From: Myxococcales bacterium
Lineage (GTDB): Bacteria > Myxococcota > Myxococcia > Myxococcales > JAKAPL01
Reading direction: 5' to 3'
DNA length: 32,172 nucleotides
NCBI GenBank assembly: GCA_021807105.1
Contig: JAKAPL010000043.1
Coordinates: 1-32,172, forward strand
The notes beneath the pieces are model-generated. The model searched no databases, had not been told where the DNA came from, and saw only the letters and a program-made list of their open reading frames with translations. Position numbers and translations under genes: made by a program. This document shows positions 23,300 to 32,003 of this stretch, in pieces (the first letter of the stretch is position 1; the number at the start of each line of letters is the position of its first letter).

Positions 23300-25501
23300 T
23301 TGGAAACGCACTCGCAGACCGATGTCGCGTTGCCCGAAGAGGAGCGGATCGACCTCCTCGACTATTGGCACGTCGTCCGCAAGCATGCCTGGACCATTGG
23401 GACGGTCTTCGTGTCCGTCCTCGCGGTGGTGCTCCTCTGGACCTTGCACCAGACGAAGATCTACGAGGCGGTCGCGACGATCGACATCGAGCAGAGCACG
23501 CCGCAGGTCCTCGGCAACAACGTCCAGGATGTGGTCGACCTCGCCCCGTCCAATTACTGGTTCGACCGTGAGTACTACGAGACCCAGTACCGGGTCATCA
23601 CCAGCCGCGCGGTGATCCAGCGTGCTCTTGACCGGCTGGGCCTAGCCCAGGACCCGGTCTTCCTCGGGGTCGACAAGATCGCCGACCCGGAGGAACGCAA
23701 GCGGCTGATCGCGAAGACCGACCCCGTCGCGCTGCTCCAGTCGAAGATCAAGGTGGACCCGATCAAGGATGCGCATCTGGTCTACATCCGGGCCGACGAC
23801 CCGTCGCCGGAAAGGGCAGCGCTCTACGCGAGCGCGGTCGCCCAGGCCTATCTCGACCAGAACGCGGACCAGCGGCTCGACGCGACGAAGAGCGCGGCCG
23901 ACTGGCTCCAAGGCCAGATGGGCTCCCTCAAGACGCAGCTCGAGGGTAGCGAGGTGGCCCTCTACAACTACAAGCGGGACAACGACATCCTCTCCATGTC
24001 GCTCGAGGACCAGGAAAACACGACGAGCCAGAAGCTGCGGACGCTCGCGGACGAGATCACGAAGGCGCAGACCAGGAAGATCGAGCTCGCCGCGCAGGTC
24101 AGGGAGATTCACGCCCTCGCGCGGCAGGGCCAAATGGGCGATTTCCGCGAGGACGCTTTCGCCCCGGTGCTCAAGAGCGCGCTGGTCGAGAATCTCAAGG
24201 ACAAGTACTTCCTATTGAAGCAGAAGGTCGCGGAGCTGTCGGAGCGGTACGAGGCGAGCTACCCGAAGCTCCTCGAGGCGCAGGCGCAGCTCGCGACTGC
24301 CCGCGTCGACCTCCAGAAGGAGATCGACCAGATCGTCGCGGCGACCGAATCCGAGTACGCCGTCGCCTCGGACGCCGAGGCGGGGCTGGAGAGGCTCTTC
24401 GCGCAGGTGCGTGTCGAGGCGTTCGAGATCAACAAGAAGGAGATCGCCTACAAGAAGCTCGATCGGGAGGCCAAGGACAACCAACGGCTCTACGAACTGG
24501 TGCTCAAGCGGCTCAAGGAGACCGACCTCTCGGTGCTGTTGAAGACCAACAACATCCACCTGCTCGACGCCCCGATTGTTCCTCGCCGGCCAGTGAAGCC
24601 GAACCTGCCGCTCAACGCCCTGGTTGCCATCGTCCTCGGTCTCAGCGCGGGGGTCTCGCTGGCCTTCGTGCTGGAGCGGCTGGACAATACGTTCAAGAGC
24701 CAGGAGGACGTCGAGCGTCTCGGCTTGGCGTTCCTGGGCATCCTGCCGACCATCGCCGAGGAGGGGAAGGAGGTCGTCGGCCCCCGAGGTGACCTGTTCG
24801 TCCATACCCATCCCAAGTCGTCGGTCGCGGAGTGCTGCCGGTCCATCCGGACGAACCTGCTCTTCATGTCCCCCGATCAGCCGCTGCGGCGGCTGCTCGT
24901 CACGTCGAGCGGACCGCAAGAGGGGAAGACGACCACGGCCATCAGTCTGGCGATCGCCATGGCCCAGAGCGGCAGCCGGGTCCTGATCGTCGATACCGAC
25001 ATGCGGCGACCCAGGCTCCATCGGGCGTTCGGCACCTCGAACGAGGTCGGATTGTCGAGCGCCGTGGTGGGCGAGGCGCCCATCGATACGTGCATCAAGA
25101 GCACCGAGATCCCGAACCTCTGGGTGCTCCCCTGTGGCCCCATCCCGCCGAATCCCGCCGAGCTGCTCCACGCGACCCGGTTCCAGGAGATCCGGACGGC
25201 CCTCGCCGAGCGGTTCGACCGGGTCATCTATGATTCGCCGCCGATCGCCGCGGTCTCCGACGCCGCGGTCCTTTCCACGCAGGTCGACGGGACCCTCCTC
25301 GTCCTCAAGGCGGGCCGGACGACCCGCGAGCTGGCCCACCGCGGCGTCGCGGCGCTCCAGAGCGTGAACGCCCGCATCACCGGCGCGGTTCTCAACGACC
25401 TCGACCTCGATAGCCGGGAATACGGCTACTACAGCTACTACTACTACCGGCGGGGTTACTACGGGGAGGAGAAGCACCACAACGCGACTGGCTCTGCTTG
25501 A
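23300..25501 (+). CDS. Wzc-type polysaccharide co-polymerase and tyrosine autokinase
   Basis: Inner-membrane protein that controls chain length and export of capsule or exopolysaccharide, with an autophosphorylating BY-kinase domain. A Wzz domain with a first helix at ~31-50 (WTIGTVFVSVLAVVLLWTL) leads to a long periplasmic coiled-coil region (~180-400). The second helix is at ~436-460. The kinase domain has Walker A SSGPQEGKTTTA (~535-546), Walker A' VLIVDTDMRRPRLHR (~561-575) and Walker B RVIYDSPP (~641-648). The C-terminus is a dense tyrosine cluster, YGYYSYYYYRRGYYGEE, the usual autophosphorylation tail. The start is TTG at 23300 with GGGAGA about 10 bases upstream; the first methionine codons downstream would remove the Wzz domain. 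It heads the polysaccharide locus. No Wza export protein is in the window. Confidence 0.93.
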   Translation: METHSQTDVALPEEERIDLLDYWHVVRKHAWTIGTVFVSVLAVVLLWTLHQTKIYEAVATIDIEQSTPQVLGNNVQDVVDLAPSNYWFDREYYETQYRVITSRAVIQRALDRLGLAQDPVFLGVDKIADPEERKRLIAKTDPVALLQSKIKVDPIKDAHLVYIRADDPSPERAALYASAVAQAYLDQNADQRLDATKSAADWLQGQMGSLKTQLEGSEVALYNYKRDNDILSMSLEDQENTTSQKLRTLADEITKAQTRKIELAAQVREIHALARQGQMGDFREDAFAPVLKSALVENLKDKYFLLKQKVAELSERYEASYPKLLEAQAQLATARVDLQKEIDQIVAATESEYAVASDAEAGLERLFAQVRVEAFEINKKEIAYKKLDREAKDNQRLYELVLKRLKETDLSVLLKTNNIHLLDAPIVPRRPVKPNLPLNALVAIVLGLSAGVSLAFVLERLDNTFKSQEDVERLGLAFLGILPTIAEEGKEVVGPRGDLFVHTHPKSSVAECCRSIRTNLLFMSPDQPLRRLLVTSSGPQEGKTTTAISLAIAMAQSGSRVLIVDTDMRRPRLHRAFGTSNEVGLSSAVVGEAPIDTCIKSTEIPNLWVLPCGPIPPNPAELLHATRFQEIRTALAERFDRVIYDSPPIAAVSDAAVLSTQVDGTLLVLKAGRTTRELAHRGVAALQSVNARITGAVLNDLDLDSREYGYYSYYYYRRGYYGEEKHHNATGSA

Positions 25502-25573
25502 GGATGCGCCCAGCGCGGGATGAACGCATGCCTGTCCCGTGTAGTCTTTGCGCCGACGGGCCCAGTGGTGACA

Positions 25574-26881
25574 CTACCGTCCGACCGATCCCGCGGGCAG
25601 GCTTCCGGCGACTATCGGTCTCTGCCAGATGGCCTTCCAAGCCCAGTAGGCACCTAATCCAACCAATCCGTTAGCCGCACCCCGGAAGATCTGGTTGAAT
25701 CCGTACCCCATGCCCATCAGGAGATTGGGCACAAAGCTGCAGGTCATGAAAAGCCAGGGCGCCCCCTTTCGATAACGGGTATCGCACAGGAAGCCAAACC
25801 AGATGACTAGGCCGCCGAGCAGCAGGACGCACAGGTATCCCCCACTCCAGTACAGATCCCCGATTACAAAGATGCCTCCGCCGTGGGGGAAATACTCTAG
25901 GAGCTCTTCCGGAGCATCGATCGGCCGCTTGATATCCAATAGCCCAAGCAGGAAGGACGGCTCGAACGTATATATCAGTGGATTGTATGCAGATCGCCAC
26001 TCTCTCGTCCGACCATCACGATAGAGCGAGATGCACTCCAGCATATGGCACGCATATTGTGATCCATTATTCCCAGCCAAACTGCCTTCTTCGCGAATAC
26101 CGAAGCCTTCAGTGTCGCCCGCAACATCTTGTAGCAACTCCTCAATCGCCCCTGCGGGGTCAGAGTATAGCGAAGCCCGGATCGTTCTTACGGAGTAGCT
26201 GAGGGCGAAGACGCCTCCAATGGCAGATAGGACGGCGGCAAATCGGAGGGCCCTCCGTTGGCCGGGACCCGCCAAGAGAATGGCCGCCGTAATCAAGAAC
26301 CCTGAGGCTAGGCCCGTTGCTCCCTTGGAAAAATCGGTGGCGAAATACAGGGCCAGAAGGATTCCCAATGCCGCCGCCGGTTTGATCTGCCGCTGCCAGG
26401 CTCGGCGAACGACCTCGTAGAGGACTATCGAATTGAGCAGAAGGTTTGCGCCAGCAAGGTTCACTCCACCGACCGTCCACGCGTCCACGGCATAGGCGCG
26501 CTGTAGGAGCGACCCCGAGGAGGCGGCAACGGCCACGGCGTAGGCAACGAACAGGACAAGCAACCAACGGGGGACTGAGGGATATCGCCGAACGTCGGTC
26601 GGTGCCTGGCGGCTGCGAACGAGGGCCGCGGGCAGCGCTAGCAACGTCACCAACGACAAGAGGTAGAATGCGGTTGCGAGGTTCGCCGAGGTGAAGAGAA
26701 ACGGCGGCACGAAACTCTGTGAACGCGGTTGGCCAAACTGGGCGATGGTCTGAAACGCGTGAGTGACCAGCGCGAGGTTGGCTGCGATGATGAACGTTGC
26801 CGGACGTAGTCGGTAGAGCGCGACGCAGGCGATGCCCACATCCAGTAGGAACAGGCAGGTGAAGGAGGCCGTCATGGGCAT
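25574..26881 (-). CDS. O-antigen/exopolysaccharide polymerase-like membrane protein (Wzy-like)
   Basis: A ~435-residue very hydrophobic protein with about ten or more membrane segments and one large polar loop (roughly residues 235-340 from the ATG). That loop holds GSQYACHMLECISLYRDGR and FEPSFLLGLLDIKRPIDAPEEL. This topology and the setting among Wzc, Wzx-like and glycosyltransferase genes suggest the polymerase that joins repeat units in the periplasm. Wzy proteins share little sequence, so the call is by topology and context. I prefer ATG 26881 because the first helix starts right after it; a TTG at 26950 in the same frame would add 23 residues, and neither has a ribosome site. Base composition is visibly more A/T-rich and codon use looser than in the flanking core genes, suggesting horizontal origin. 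Confidence 0.7.
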   Translation of the reverse strand: MPMTASFTCLFLLDVGIACVALYRLRPATFIIAANLALVTHAFQTIAQFGQPRSQSFVPPFLFTSANLATAFYLLSLVTLLALPAALVRSRQAPTDVRRYPSVPRWLLVLFVAYAVAVAASSGSLLQRAYAVDAWTVGGVNLAGANLLLNSIVLYEVVRRAWQRQIKPAAALGILLALYFATDFSKGATGLASGFLITAAILLAGPGQRRALRFAAVLSAIGGVFALSYSVRTIRASLYSDPAGAIEELLQDVAGDTEGFGIREEGSLAGNNGSQYACHMLECISLYRDGRTREWRSAYNPLIYTFEPSFLLGLLDIKRPIDAPEELLEYFPHGGGIFVIGDLYWSGGYLCVLLLGGLVIWFGFLCDTRYRKGAPWLFMTCSFVPNLLMGMGYGFNQIFRGAANGLVGLGAYWAWKAIWQRPIVAGSLPAGSVGR

Positions 26882-26984
26882 GAAAGACAACGTGATGCGA
26901 TCAGCGGATCCCGGCGGGAGCGAATCGAGGGTGACCGGTCCGATTCGCAAAGGGCGGCGGTGGCCGCGTTGAGGGGGAGACCGT

Positions 26985-27000
26985 CAAGACTGGGGTCTTG
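26985..27000. other. Small hairpin in the wzy-like/GT divergent gap
   Basis: CAAGAC and GTCTTG pair around a four-base loop (TGGG). The surrounding 370-base gap (26882-27251) separates two divergent genes and must hold both promoters, but I see no convincing -35/-10 pair. No U-tract follows the hairpin, so it is not a standard terminator. Nothing else is recognisable in this gap. Confidence 0.3.
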
Positions 27001-27251
27001 CCGCGCGAGGGAGGGATCGGTGACATCGGTTGGCGGCTCGGGGGCATGCCTGTTGAGGTGCCGATCGTGGGCGCGGAGAGATATTTCGCCGGAGGGGCAT
27101 GGGGCGGATCAACGCTGGACGCAGTCGAGCCGTGATGGTACAACGGGCGTGGACGGGAGGCAACGCCCGCCTTCGCAGGGCGAGGACGTCTTGGCGATCG
27201 TGTCGAAGCTCGAGAATTACCGGCGCGGGCCGGGGTAAACCCGGCTGTCTG

Positions 27252-28403
27252 ATGAGGATCCTCCTCAATGCCACGTCTGCCGTGCTGGGAGGCGGGCTCA
27301 CGGTGTTGCGGCAGCTTCTCGCTGCCTTTGTCCGCGTGGATGGCGGGCGGCATCGCTACTGCGTCGTAGGCTGGGATAGCGTGCGGGAGCAGTTGGACCC
27401 TCACGATCCGCGCGTTTGCTTCTTCGTCCCGCGCGTTAGGTCAAGGACCTTTCCCGTGCGGCTTTTCTGGGAGCAGGTCGCGCTTCCTGTTCAAGCACTC
27501 ATCGGGAACGCGGACGTGATCTTCTCCCCAGCGAACGTCGCGGTTCTGGGTGCGCCGGTTCCGCAGGTCCTCATGTTCCAGAATCTCGTGCCATTTGCGC
27601 CCGAGGTCATCCGACGGCGACGGGAGTCCGCAAAGTTTCGCTTCTTTGTGCTTCGGGCGTTCGGGATTCTGTCGTCCCGGCTTGCTCGACGGGTCGTCTT
27701 CATTGCGAACGCCCAGCGCGAAGCGATTCTGCCATGGCTGGGCGTCGCGGCCTCGAAGACGGCCACGGTCTACCTGGGCCACGACCCTGCGTTCTCGCCA
27801 CGCGCGATAGCGGCTGCGCCCGGGTTGTTGCGGCGACTCGGCTTGACCCAGCCCTATCTGCTCTCGGTTTCCCAGGTTTACCATTACAAGAACCTGGTTG
27901 AGTTGGTAAGAGCCTTCGCCCGAGCAACCACGCGTCTTCCCAGTGACGTCAAGCTCGCCTTGGCGGGGGCGGAACATGAGCGCAGGTATGCGGCGCTCGT
28001 CCGCCGTACCATTCGCGACGCGGGCCTCGGCGACCGTGTCAAGGTTCTCGGACACGTTCCTTACCACGACCTACCGCCCCTCTATGCCGCAGCATCCCAG
28101 TTCGTCTTCCCGTCGACCTGCGAGAGCTTTCCGAACATTCTCATCGAGGCCCTGGCATCCGGCGTCCCCGTGCTCTCCTCGCGTTGCTGCTCGATGCCGG
28201 AACTCGCAGGGGATGCCGCGGTGTACTTCGATCCGTTTGATCCGGAAGAGATGGGGCGCCAGATCGTCACCGTCTGGGAAGACGCCGCGCTCGCACGCTC
28301 CCTGAGCGAGAAGGGGATCGCTCGGGCGGAACGCTACTCCTGGGATAGGACAGCCGTTAAGATTCTCGAACTCTTGGAGACCGCGGCCTTTCGAGCGACT
28401 TGA
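27252..28403 (+). CDS. Glycosyltransferase family 4
   Basis: A 383-residue GT-B fold retaining glycosyltransferase that adds a sugar from a nucleotide donor to a lipid-linked repeat unit at the cytoplasmic face. The N-terminal Gly-rich loop is TSAVLGGGLTVL (residues ~9-20). The hinge block SQVYHYKNLVELVRAF precedes the donor-binding domain. The E-x7-E motif is ESFPNILIE (~290), followed by ALASGVPVLSSRCCSMPELAGDAAVYFDP. ATG 27252 starts the first beta strand (MRILLNAT). The frame is open further upstream, but that stretch is low-complexity and unlike the family. Sugar and linkage cannot be predicted. It is followed by the flippase gene after 94 bases. Confidence 0.9.
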   Translation: MRILLNATSAVLGGGLTVLRQLLAAFVRVDGGRHRYCVVGWDSVREQLDPHDPRVCFFVPRVRSRTFPVRLFWEQVALPVQALIGNADVIFSPANVAVLGAPVPQVLMFQNLVPFAPEVIRRRRESAKFRFFVLRAFGILSSRLARRVVFIANAQREAILPWLGVAASKTATVYLGHDPAFSPRAIAAAPGLLRRLGLTQPYLLSVSQVYHYKNLVELVRAFARATTRLPSDVKLALAGAEHERRYAALVRRTIRDAGLGDRVKVLGHVPYHDLPPLYAAASQFVFPSTCESFPNILIEALASGVPVLSSRCCSMPELAGDAAVYFDPFDPEEMGRQIVTVWEDAALARSLSEKGIARAERYSWDRTAVKILELLETAAFRAT

Positions 28404-28497
28404 CAGTCCCGTAGTCGGTAGTGCTTCGGCATGGAGGTTCGGAGGTTCGCGTGATAGATGAGGAGATCGGGAAGGCATATCCGCGAGGAAGCCGGGG

Positions 28498-30096
28498 ATG
28501 ACGGGCACCAGTCTCGATCCCGCCGCCCAGAGCGGCGAAGAGCACGTTCGCACGGCGGTTCTGGCGACCACGGCCCAGGTGGGCGGGCTCGCCTTGTCAA
28601 TTGTTCAATACGGTCTTGCAGCCCGCTTCTTCGGTGCGCGCCACCAGATGGACGGCTTTCTGGCCGCGTGGATCATTCCAACGACCATGGTATCGGTGGC
28701 TTTCGCGCTGCAGAACATGCTCGTGCCTTATTTTGCGCAAGAGCGTGCTGACGCAGGAACCGACGCGGCTTGGCGCCTCGCCTCGGAGTCGCTGGGGTTG
28801 ACGATCGTCGCCTTCGGCCTGGCGTCGGTCGGGGGCGCGGGACTCGCGCATTTCGCCATCGGCTTCGTGACCGCCGGCTCCGGTCCCGAGACGACCCGAA
28901 TTGCGCAAGAGCTTCTCCCGCTCGGTTTCGTCTTCGGGTACCTCTTCCTGATCGCGAACGTTTTGACGGGCCTGGCGACCGCGGTCGGTCGATTCCTTGT
29001 CACCGCGGTCTTGGCTAACGTGGCGTCGACTGCACCCGTTCTGTTCCTCTGGTTGGGGGCGAGGCGTCTCGGAATTGCCTGCTTGCCACTAGGGCTGGTT
29101 GCGGGGGCGGTCGCACAAGTCGTTGTCCTGGCTTGCCTCCTTTATCGAATGGGACTCCGCATACGCTTGCCGAAGCGGCAGGGCTGGGCGCGGGTGGGGC
29201 GGTTGGCAAGCGATTCGTTTGCGTTCGGGCTGGCACAGATCCCGCTCCAGGCGATGCCCCTTGCCGAACGCCACTTCGCGGCTGCGGCGGGAGAGGGAGC
29301 GATGTCCCATCTTTTTTATGCGAGCAAGTTTTTCACCGCCGGCTGGCAACTGCTCGGGATGACTCTGTCCGTGCTGGGCTTGTCGATCCTATCCGCCTAT
29401 CTGGCACGAAAGGAGATGGCGCGATTTCACCAACTGTTCTCGCTCCTTCTCCGCGTCGCTTCCTATCTCTCGGCCGCCTACTGGGTCGGGCTCACGATTG
29501 CCGGCAGATCGGTGATCGAAGCTGTGTTCGAGCATGGCCGCTTTAGCCGCGCTGATACGGTGGTCGTGGCCCGGGTGGTCGTTTGGTACCTGATTGGCCT
29601 GTTCGGTGTCCTCGTGGGCAGCACGGTGACCGCTGCGCTGGTCGCGCGGCGGCGGGTCTACGTGCTGCCCGTCGCGAACCTGTTCGGCTTCGTCTGTTAT
29701 CTGGCGTGCGTGCTTTGGGGTGGAGCCGTCGAGGCAGATCCGGTGCAGCGGTTGGCTATGGCGTACGGTATCGGGCTCAACGCGACGCTGATACCGATCG
29801 TCGCGCACGCGATCCGACAGAAGCTTGTCGAGGGGCGGGTGTTCATCGATGCTGCGCTTCGAACGGCACTCTTCATTCCGGCCTTGGCGATCCCGTTCTG
29901 GTTCGTCCAGCGGTGGGTGGAGCACGAGAACCTCGGAGGGCTCGCCGCGGTTTCGATCTTGGCGATGGCCTGTGGTTGCTTGGCGGCAGTCGCTCTGGCG
30001 GCCGTTGATCGTGAGGTCTTCGGGCGGCTGCTTGCGGCATCGCGATTGCGGCGGCGTCGGCCAACGCTCCCGGGAGTGATGGGTTCAGCCTCGTGA
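28498..30096 (+). CDS. Wzx/MurJ-type lipid-linked oligosaccharide flippase
   Basis: A 532-residue MOP-superfamily membrane protein with about 13-14 hydrophobic helices. It moves undecaprenyl-linked units across the inner membrane. The N-terminal part (AARFFGARHQMDGFLAAWIIPT) closely resembles MurJ/MviN (RxFGAxxxxDAFxxAFxxP). The segment GEGAMSHLFYASKFFTAGWQLLGMTLS also follows the MurJ layout. Context within an exopolysaccharide locus, beside a GT4 enzyme and Wzc, favours a role in exporting repeat units rather than lipid II, but MurJ activity cannot be excluded. ATG 28498 follows GAGGAAGCCGGGG, a weak ribosome site. Its stop converges on the GT-C gene. Confidence 0.85.
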   Translation: MTGTSLDPAAQSGEEHVRTAVLATTAQVGGLALSIVQYGLAARFFGARHQMDGFLAAWIIPTTMVSVAFALQNMLVPYFAQERADAGTDAAWRLASESLGLTIVAFGLASVGGAGLAHFAIGFVTAGSGPETTRIAQELLPLGFVFGYLFLIANVLTGLATAVGRFLVTAVLANVASTAPVLFLWLGARRLGIACLPLGLVAGAVAQVVVLACLLYRMGLRIRLPKRQGWARVGRLASDSFAFGLAQIPLQAMPLAERHFAAAAGEGAMSHLFYASKFFTAGWQLLGMTLSVLGLSILSAYLARKEMARFHQLFSLLLRVASYLSAAYWVGLTIAGRSVIEAVFEHGRFSRADTVVVARVVVWYLIGLFGVLVGSTVTAALVARRRVYVLPVANLFGFVCYLACVLWGGAVEADPVQRLAMAYGIGLNATLIPIVAHAIRQKLVEGRVFIDAALRTALFIPALAIPFWFVQRWVEHENLGGLAAVSILAMACGCLAAVALAAVDREVFGRLLAASRLRRRRPTLPGVMGSAS

Positions 30097-30100
30097 GGTG

Positions 30101-30169
30101 CGTCTGCGGGCGGTCAGACGGGGAGGGGTGTGCGACGACGCGACAGGAGTTCGAGCAGGGCGGCCCTGC
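30101..30169. terminator. Hairpins between convergent flippase and GT-C genes
   Basis: Two G/C-rich hairpins lie in the 98-base gap between facing stop codons: CGTCTG/CAGACG (30101-30106 with 30115-30120) and GCAGGG/CCCTGC around a three-base loop (30155-30160 with 30164-30169). No U-run follows on either strand, so intrinsic termination is possible but weakly supported. Confidence 0.35.
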
Positions 30170-30194
30170 GCGGCGTCCCAGGTCGCGGGCACCT

Positions 30195-31670
30195 TTATCG
30201 GCAGTCCCAATTCCGTAGCTCGTAGCGGTAGTCGGGCACAGACCTTCCCATTCTTCGCTTGAAATCGGCGTGCAGGTCCCTGCCGAGCGACAGGGCCTTC
30301 TCTGGTCGACACTTCGCGGCGAGCAACTCAGTCGCGGCCTCCATCGTCTGGGTCATACCTTCGCGCTCGCCCGCAACCGTGACCAGCGTCACGTGGGCAT
30401 GACCAGGCAGTGCGCTGCGAATCGGTGCAAGCTCGTCGGCACCGGTTGCGCCCACGTGGGCGGTCCAATCCGCGGAGACGATAGGCGGTCGCGGTCGGCA
30501 GCGCGTCAGCAGATCGTCTGCGGTTCGAGGATAGGGGACTACCAAGAGCGCATCGGCGTTCATCCCGGCGATTGGGCCGCAGACTTCCTGCGGGAGGACG
30601 TTCAGATCGCCCTTGAGGGAGAGCCTGAGGCTGATCGTCGCGGCCAACCCCAGGCCGAGGATGCCCAGCGACAGCGCCGCAGCGAAGCGCGGCTTGCCGG
30701 GCTTGGAGAGCACGGCCAACAGGGCCGAAGCCAGGAGGAACCATACGAGCAGGGAGCTACGCGGCTGCGTGGAGGTTCCGACCAGTTCGACGAGCAGCCA
30801 GCCCGCCATGGCCGCAGCCAGCCAGATTAAGAACCTGCGGCACCGGAGTTTGGGGAGCAGCGCCACGACACTCCAGGCGTAACCGGGGAGAGAGAGGGCG
30901 ATCGTTGGCAGGACGTAACCGGGGAAGAACGACTGCCCGGCGAGCCCGGTGGCTAGCCACTCTGCGTCGCCGCCTGGGGAGAGTCGGTGGCGCAGGAGGC
31001 TCTTCTTCAACGCGGGCAACTGCCTCGCCAGAACCGGAGAGAACCAGAGGAGCGCGATTCCGAGCAAGGCCAGTGCTCCGACGAAAGTCAGGGCCGTAGA
31101 GAAGGCGACTTTCTTGCGAACCGATCGCCTGCGTGCGATCCAAGCGGCCGCGTCGATGGGAAGGAAGACGAGATCTGCGTAGCACGAGAGCAGCCCCAGG
31201 ACGGCGCCGAGCGAAAAGGCGAGCCTCGCCCGCCGAGCGCGGTGGGTACCCCACAGCGCCCACGCGCGCAAGGCCTGGGCGAGGAAAAGAAATGGGTACC
31301 AGCGGGCCGAGACCGCGTAAAAGAAGACGATGGGCTGGAACGCCGCGAGGACGGGCCATCGAACGCCGAGCCGGCGGCGCGCGACCAGGCCGAGCAGCCA
31401 GACGGCCCCGAGCGAGGGGAGCAGCCGAGCGAGAGCGAGCGCTCTGAGGCTGGGCGTGATCGACGCGACCGCACGATCGAAGAGCCCAACCCATGGGGGG
31501 TGAAGGAAGTCGTTGATCAGAGAGGCCCGGAGCGACGTCGCCGGCAGCGTGGCCAGTGACAGACTGAACCACTCGTCGTCGTACATGGGCCGGATCGCGG
31601 CGAAAAGGCCTGCGAACAGACCGAAGGCGAAGAGCGTTACGAGGAAACGACGCTGTTCTGCTCTACCCAA
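30195..31670 (-). CDS. GT-C (GT39/ArnT-like) membrane glycosyltransferase
   Basis: A 491-residue polytopic protein with ten or more membrane helices. The first periplasmic loop carries MYDDEWFSLSLA; an acidic pair in this loop is the hallmark of GT-C enzymes using polyprenyl-phosphate sugars. NDFLHPPWVGLFDR then matches the HPPL-type segment that follows in GT39/PMT relatives. A soluble C-terminal domain (~385-491) completes it. It probably adds a sugar to the polysaccharide or another envelope acceptor on the periplasmic side; acceptor and donor are unknown. The only start codon in the frame before the first helix is TTG at 31670; upstream the frame runs without a start to a TAG at 31767-31769. 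A good promoter lies about 95-125 bases upstream. Confidence 0.82.
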   Translation of the reverse strand: MGRAEQRRFLVTLFAFGLFAGLFAAIRPMYDDEWFSLSLATLPATSLRASLINDFLHPPWVGLFDRAVASITPSLRALALARLLPSLGAVWLLGLVARRRLGVRWPVLAAFQPIVFFYAVSARWYPFLFLAQALRAWALWGTHRARRARLAFSLGAVLGLLSCYADLVFLPIDAAAWIARRRSVRKKVAFSTALTFVGALALLGIALLWFSPVLARQLPALKKSLLRHRLSPGGDAEWLATGLAGQSFFPGYVLPTIALSLPGYAWSVVALLPKLRCRRFLIWLAAAMAGWLLVELVGTSTQPRSSLLVWFLLASALLAVLSKPGKPRFAAALSLGILGLGLAATISLRLSLKGDLNVLPQEVCGPIAGMNADALLVVPYPRTADDLLTRCRPRPPIVSADWTAHVGATGADELAPIRSALPGHAHVTLVTVAGEREGMTQTMEAATELLAAKCRPEKALSLGRDLHADFKRRMGRSVPDYRYELRNWDCR

Positions 31671-31763
31671 GGCTACCCAAGAGGAACCCTCCGATGCCGA
31701 CTCTTCACCATCGCGTCGAGCGCCGATGCCATCCTGATCGTTGTTGAACTTCGACGAGTGGTA

Positions 31764-31793
31764 ACTCTAAGGTGGCCGCTGGGTTAGTGTCAA
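31764..31793 (-). promoter_or_regulatory. Sigma70-type promoter for the GT-C gene
   Basis: On the minus strand TTGACA (31788-31793) is followed after 18 bases by TAGAGT (31764-31769), or after 17 by TTAGAG. This would give a leader of about 87 bases to the TTG start at 31670. The leader contains a duplicated TTGGGTAG just at the start codon. Confidence 0.55.
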
Positions 31794-31821
31794 CCGCGGC
31801 GGCTCTCGGTGTTGCTGCTCT

Positions 31822-31852
31822 CGGATCCAGATGCGACACGGATCCAGATGCG
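31822..31852. repeat. Two 14-bp direct repeats
   Basis: CGGATCCAGATGCG occurs at 31822-31835 and 31839-31852 (period 17). It lies between the GT-C promoter and the transposase gene, possibly near the left end of the insertion element, or a small local duplication. The rest of 31671-32003 shows no gene. Confidence 0.7.
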
Positions 31853-32003
31853 GAGGAGCTGCCCCAACTCTCCACGGCGGCGCGGTCGATAGCGCAGCGA
31901 GTCAAGTGAGCGAAATGACTCAGGATTTCAGCAGGGACTTGAAAGAACGAGGAAAGCCTTCTACGGCAAGTGTTTCTGAACGACTTACCAAGGAGGCTTC
32001 CTC

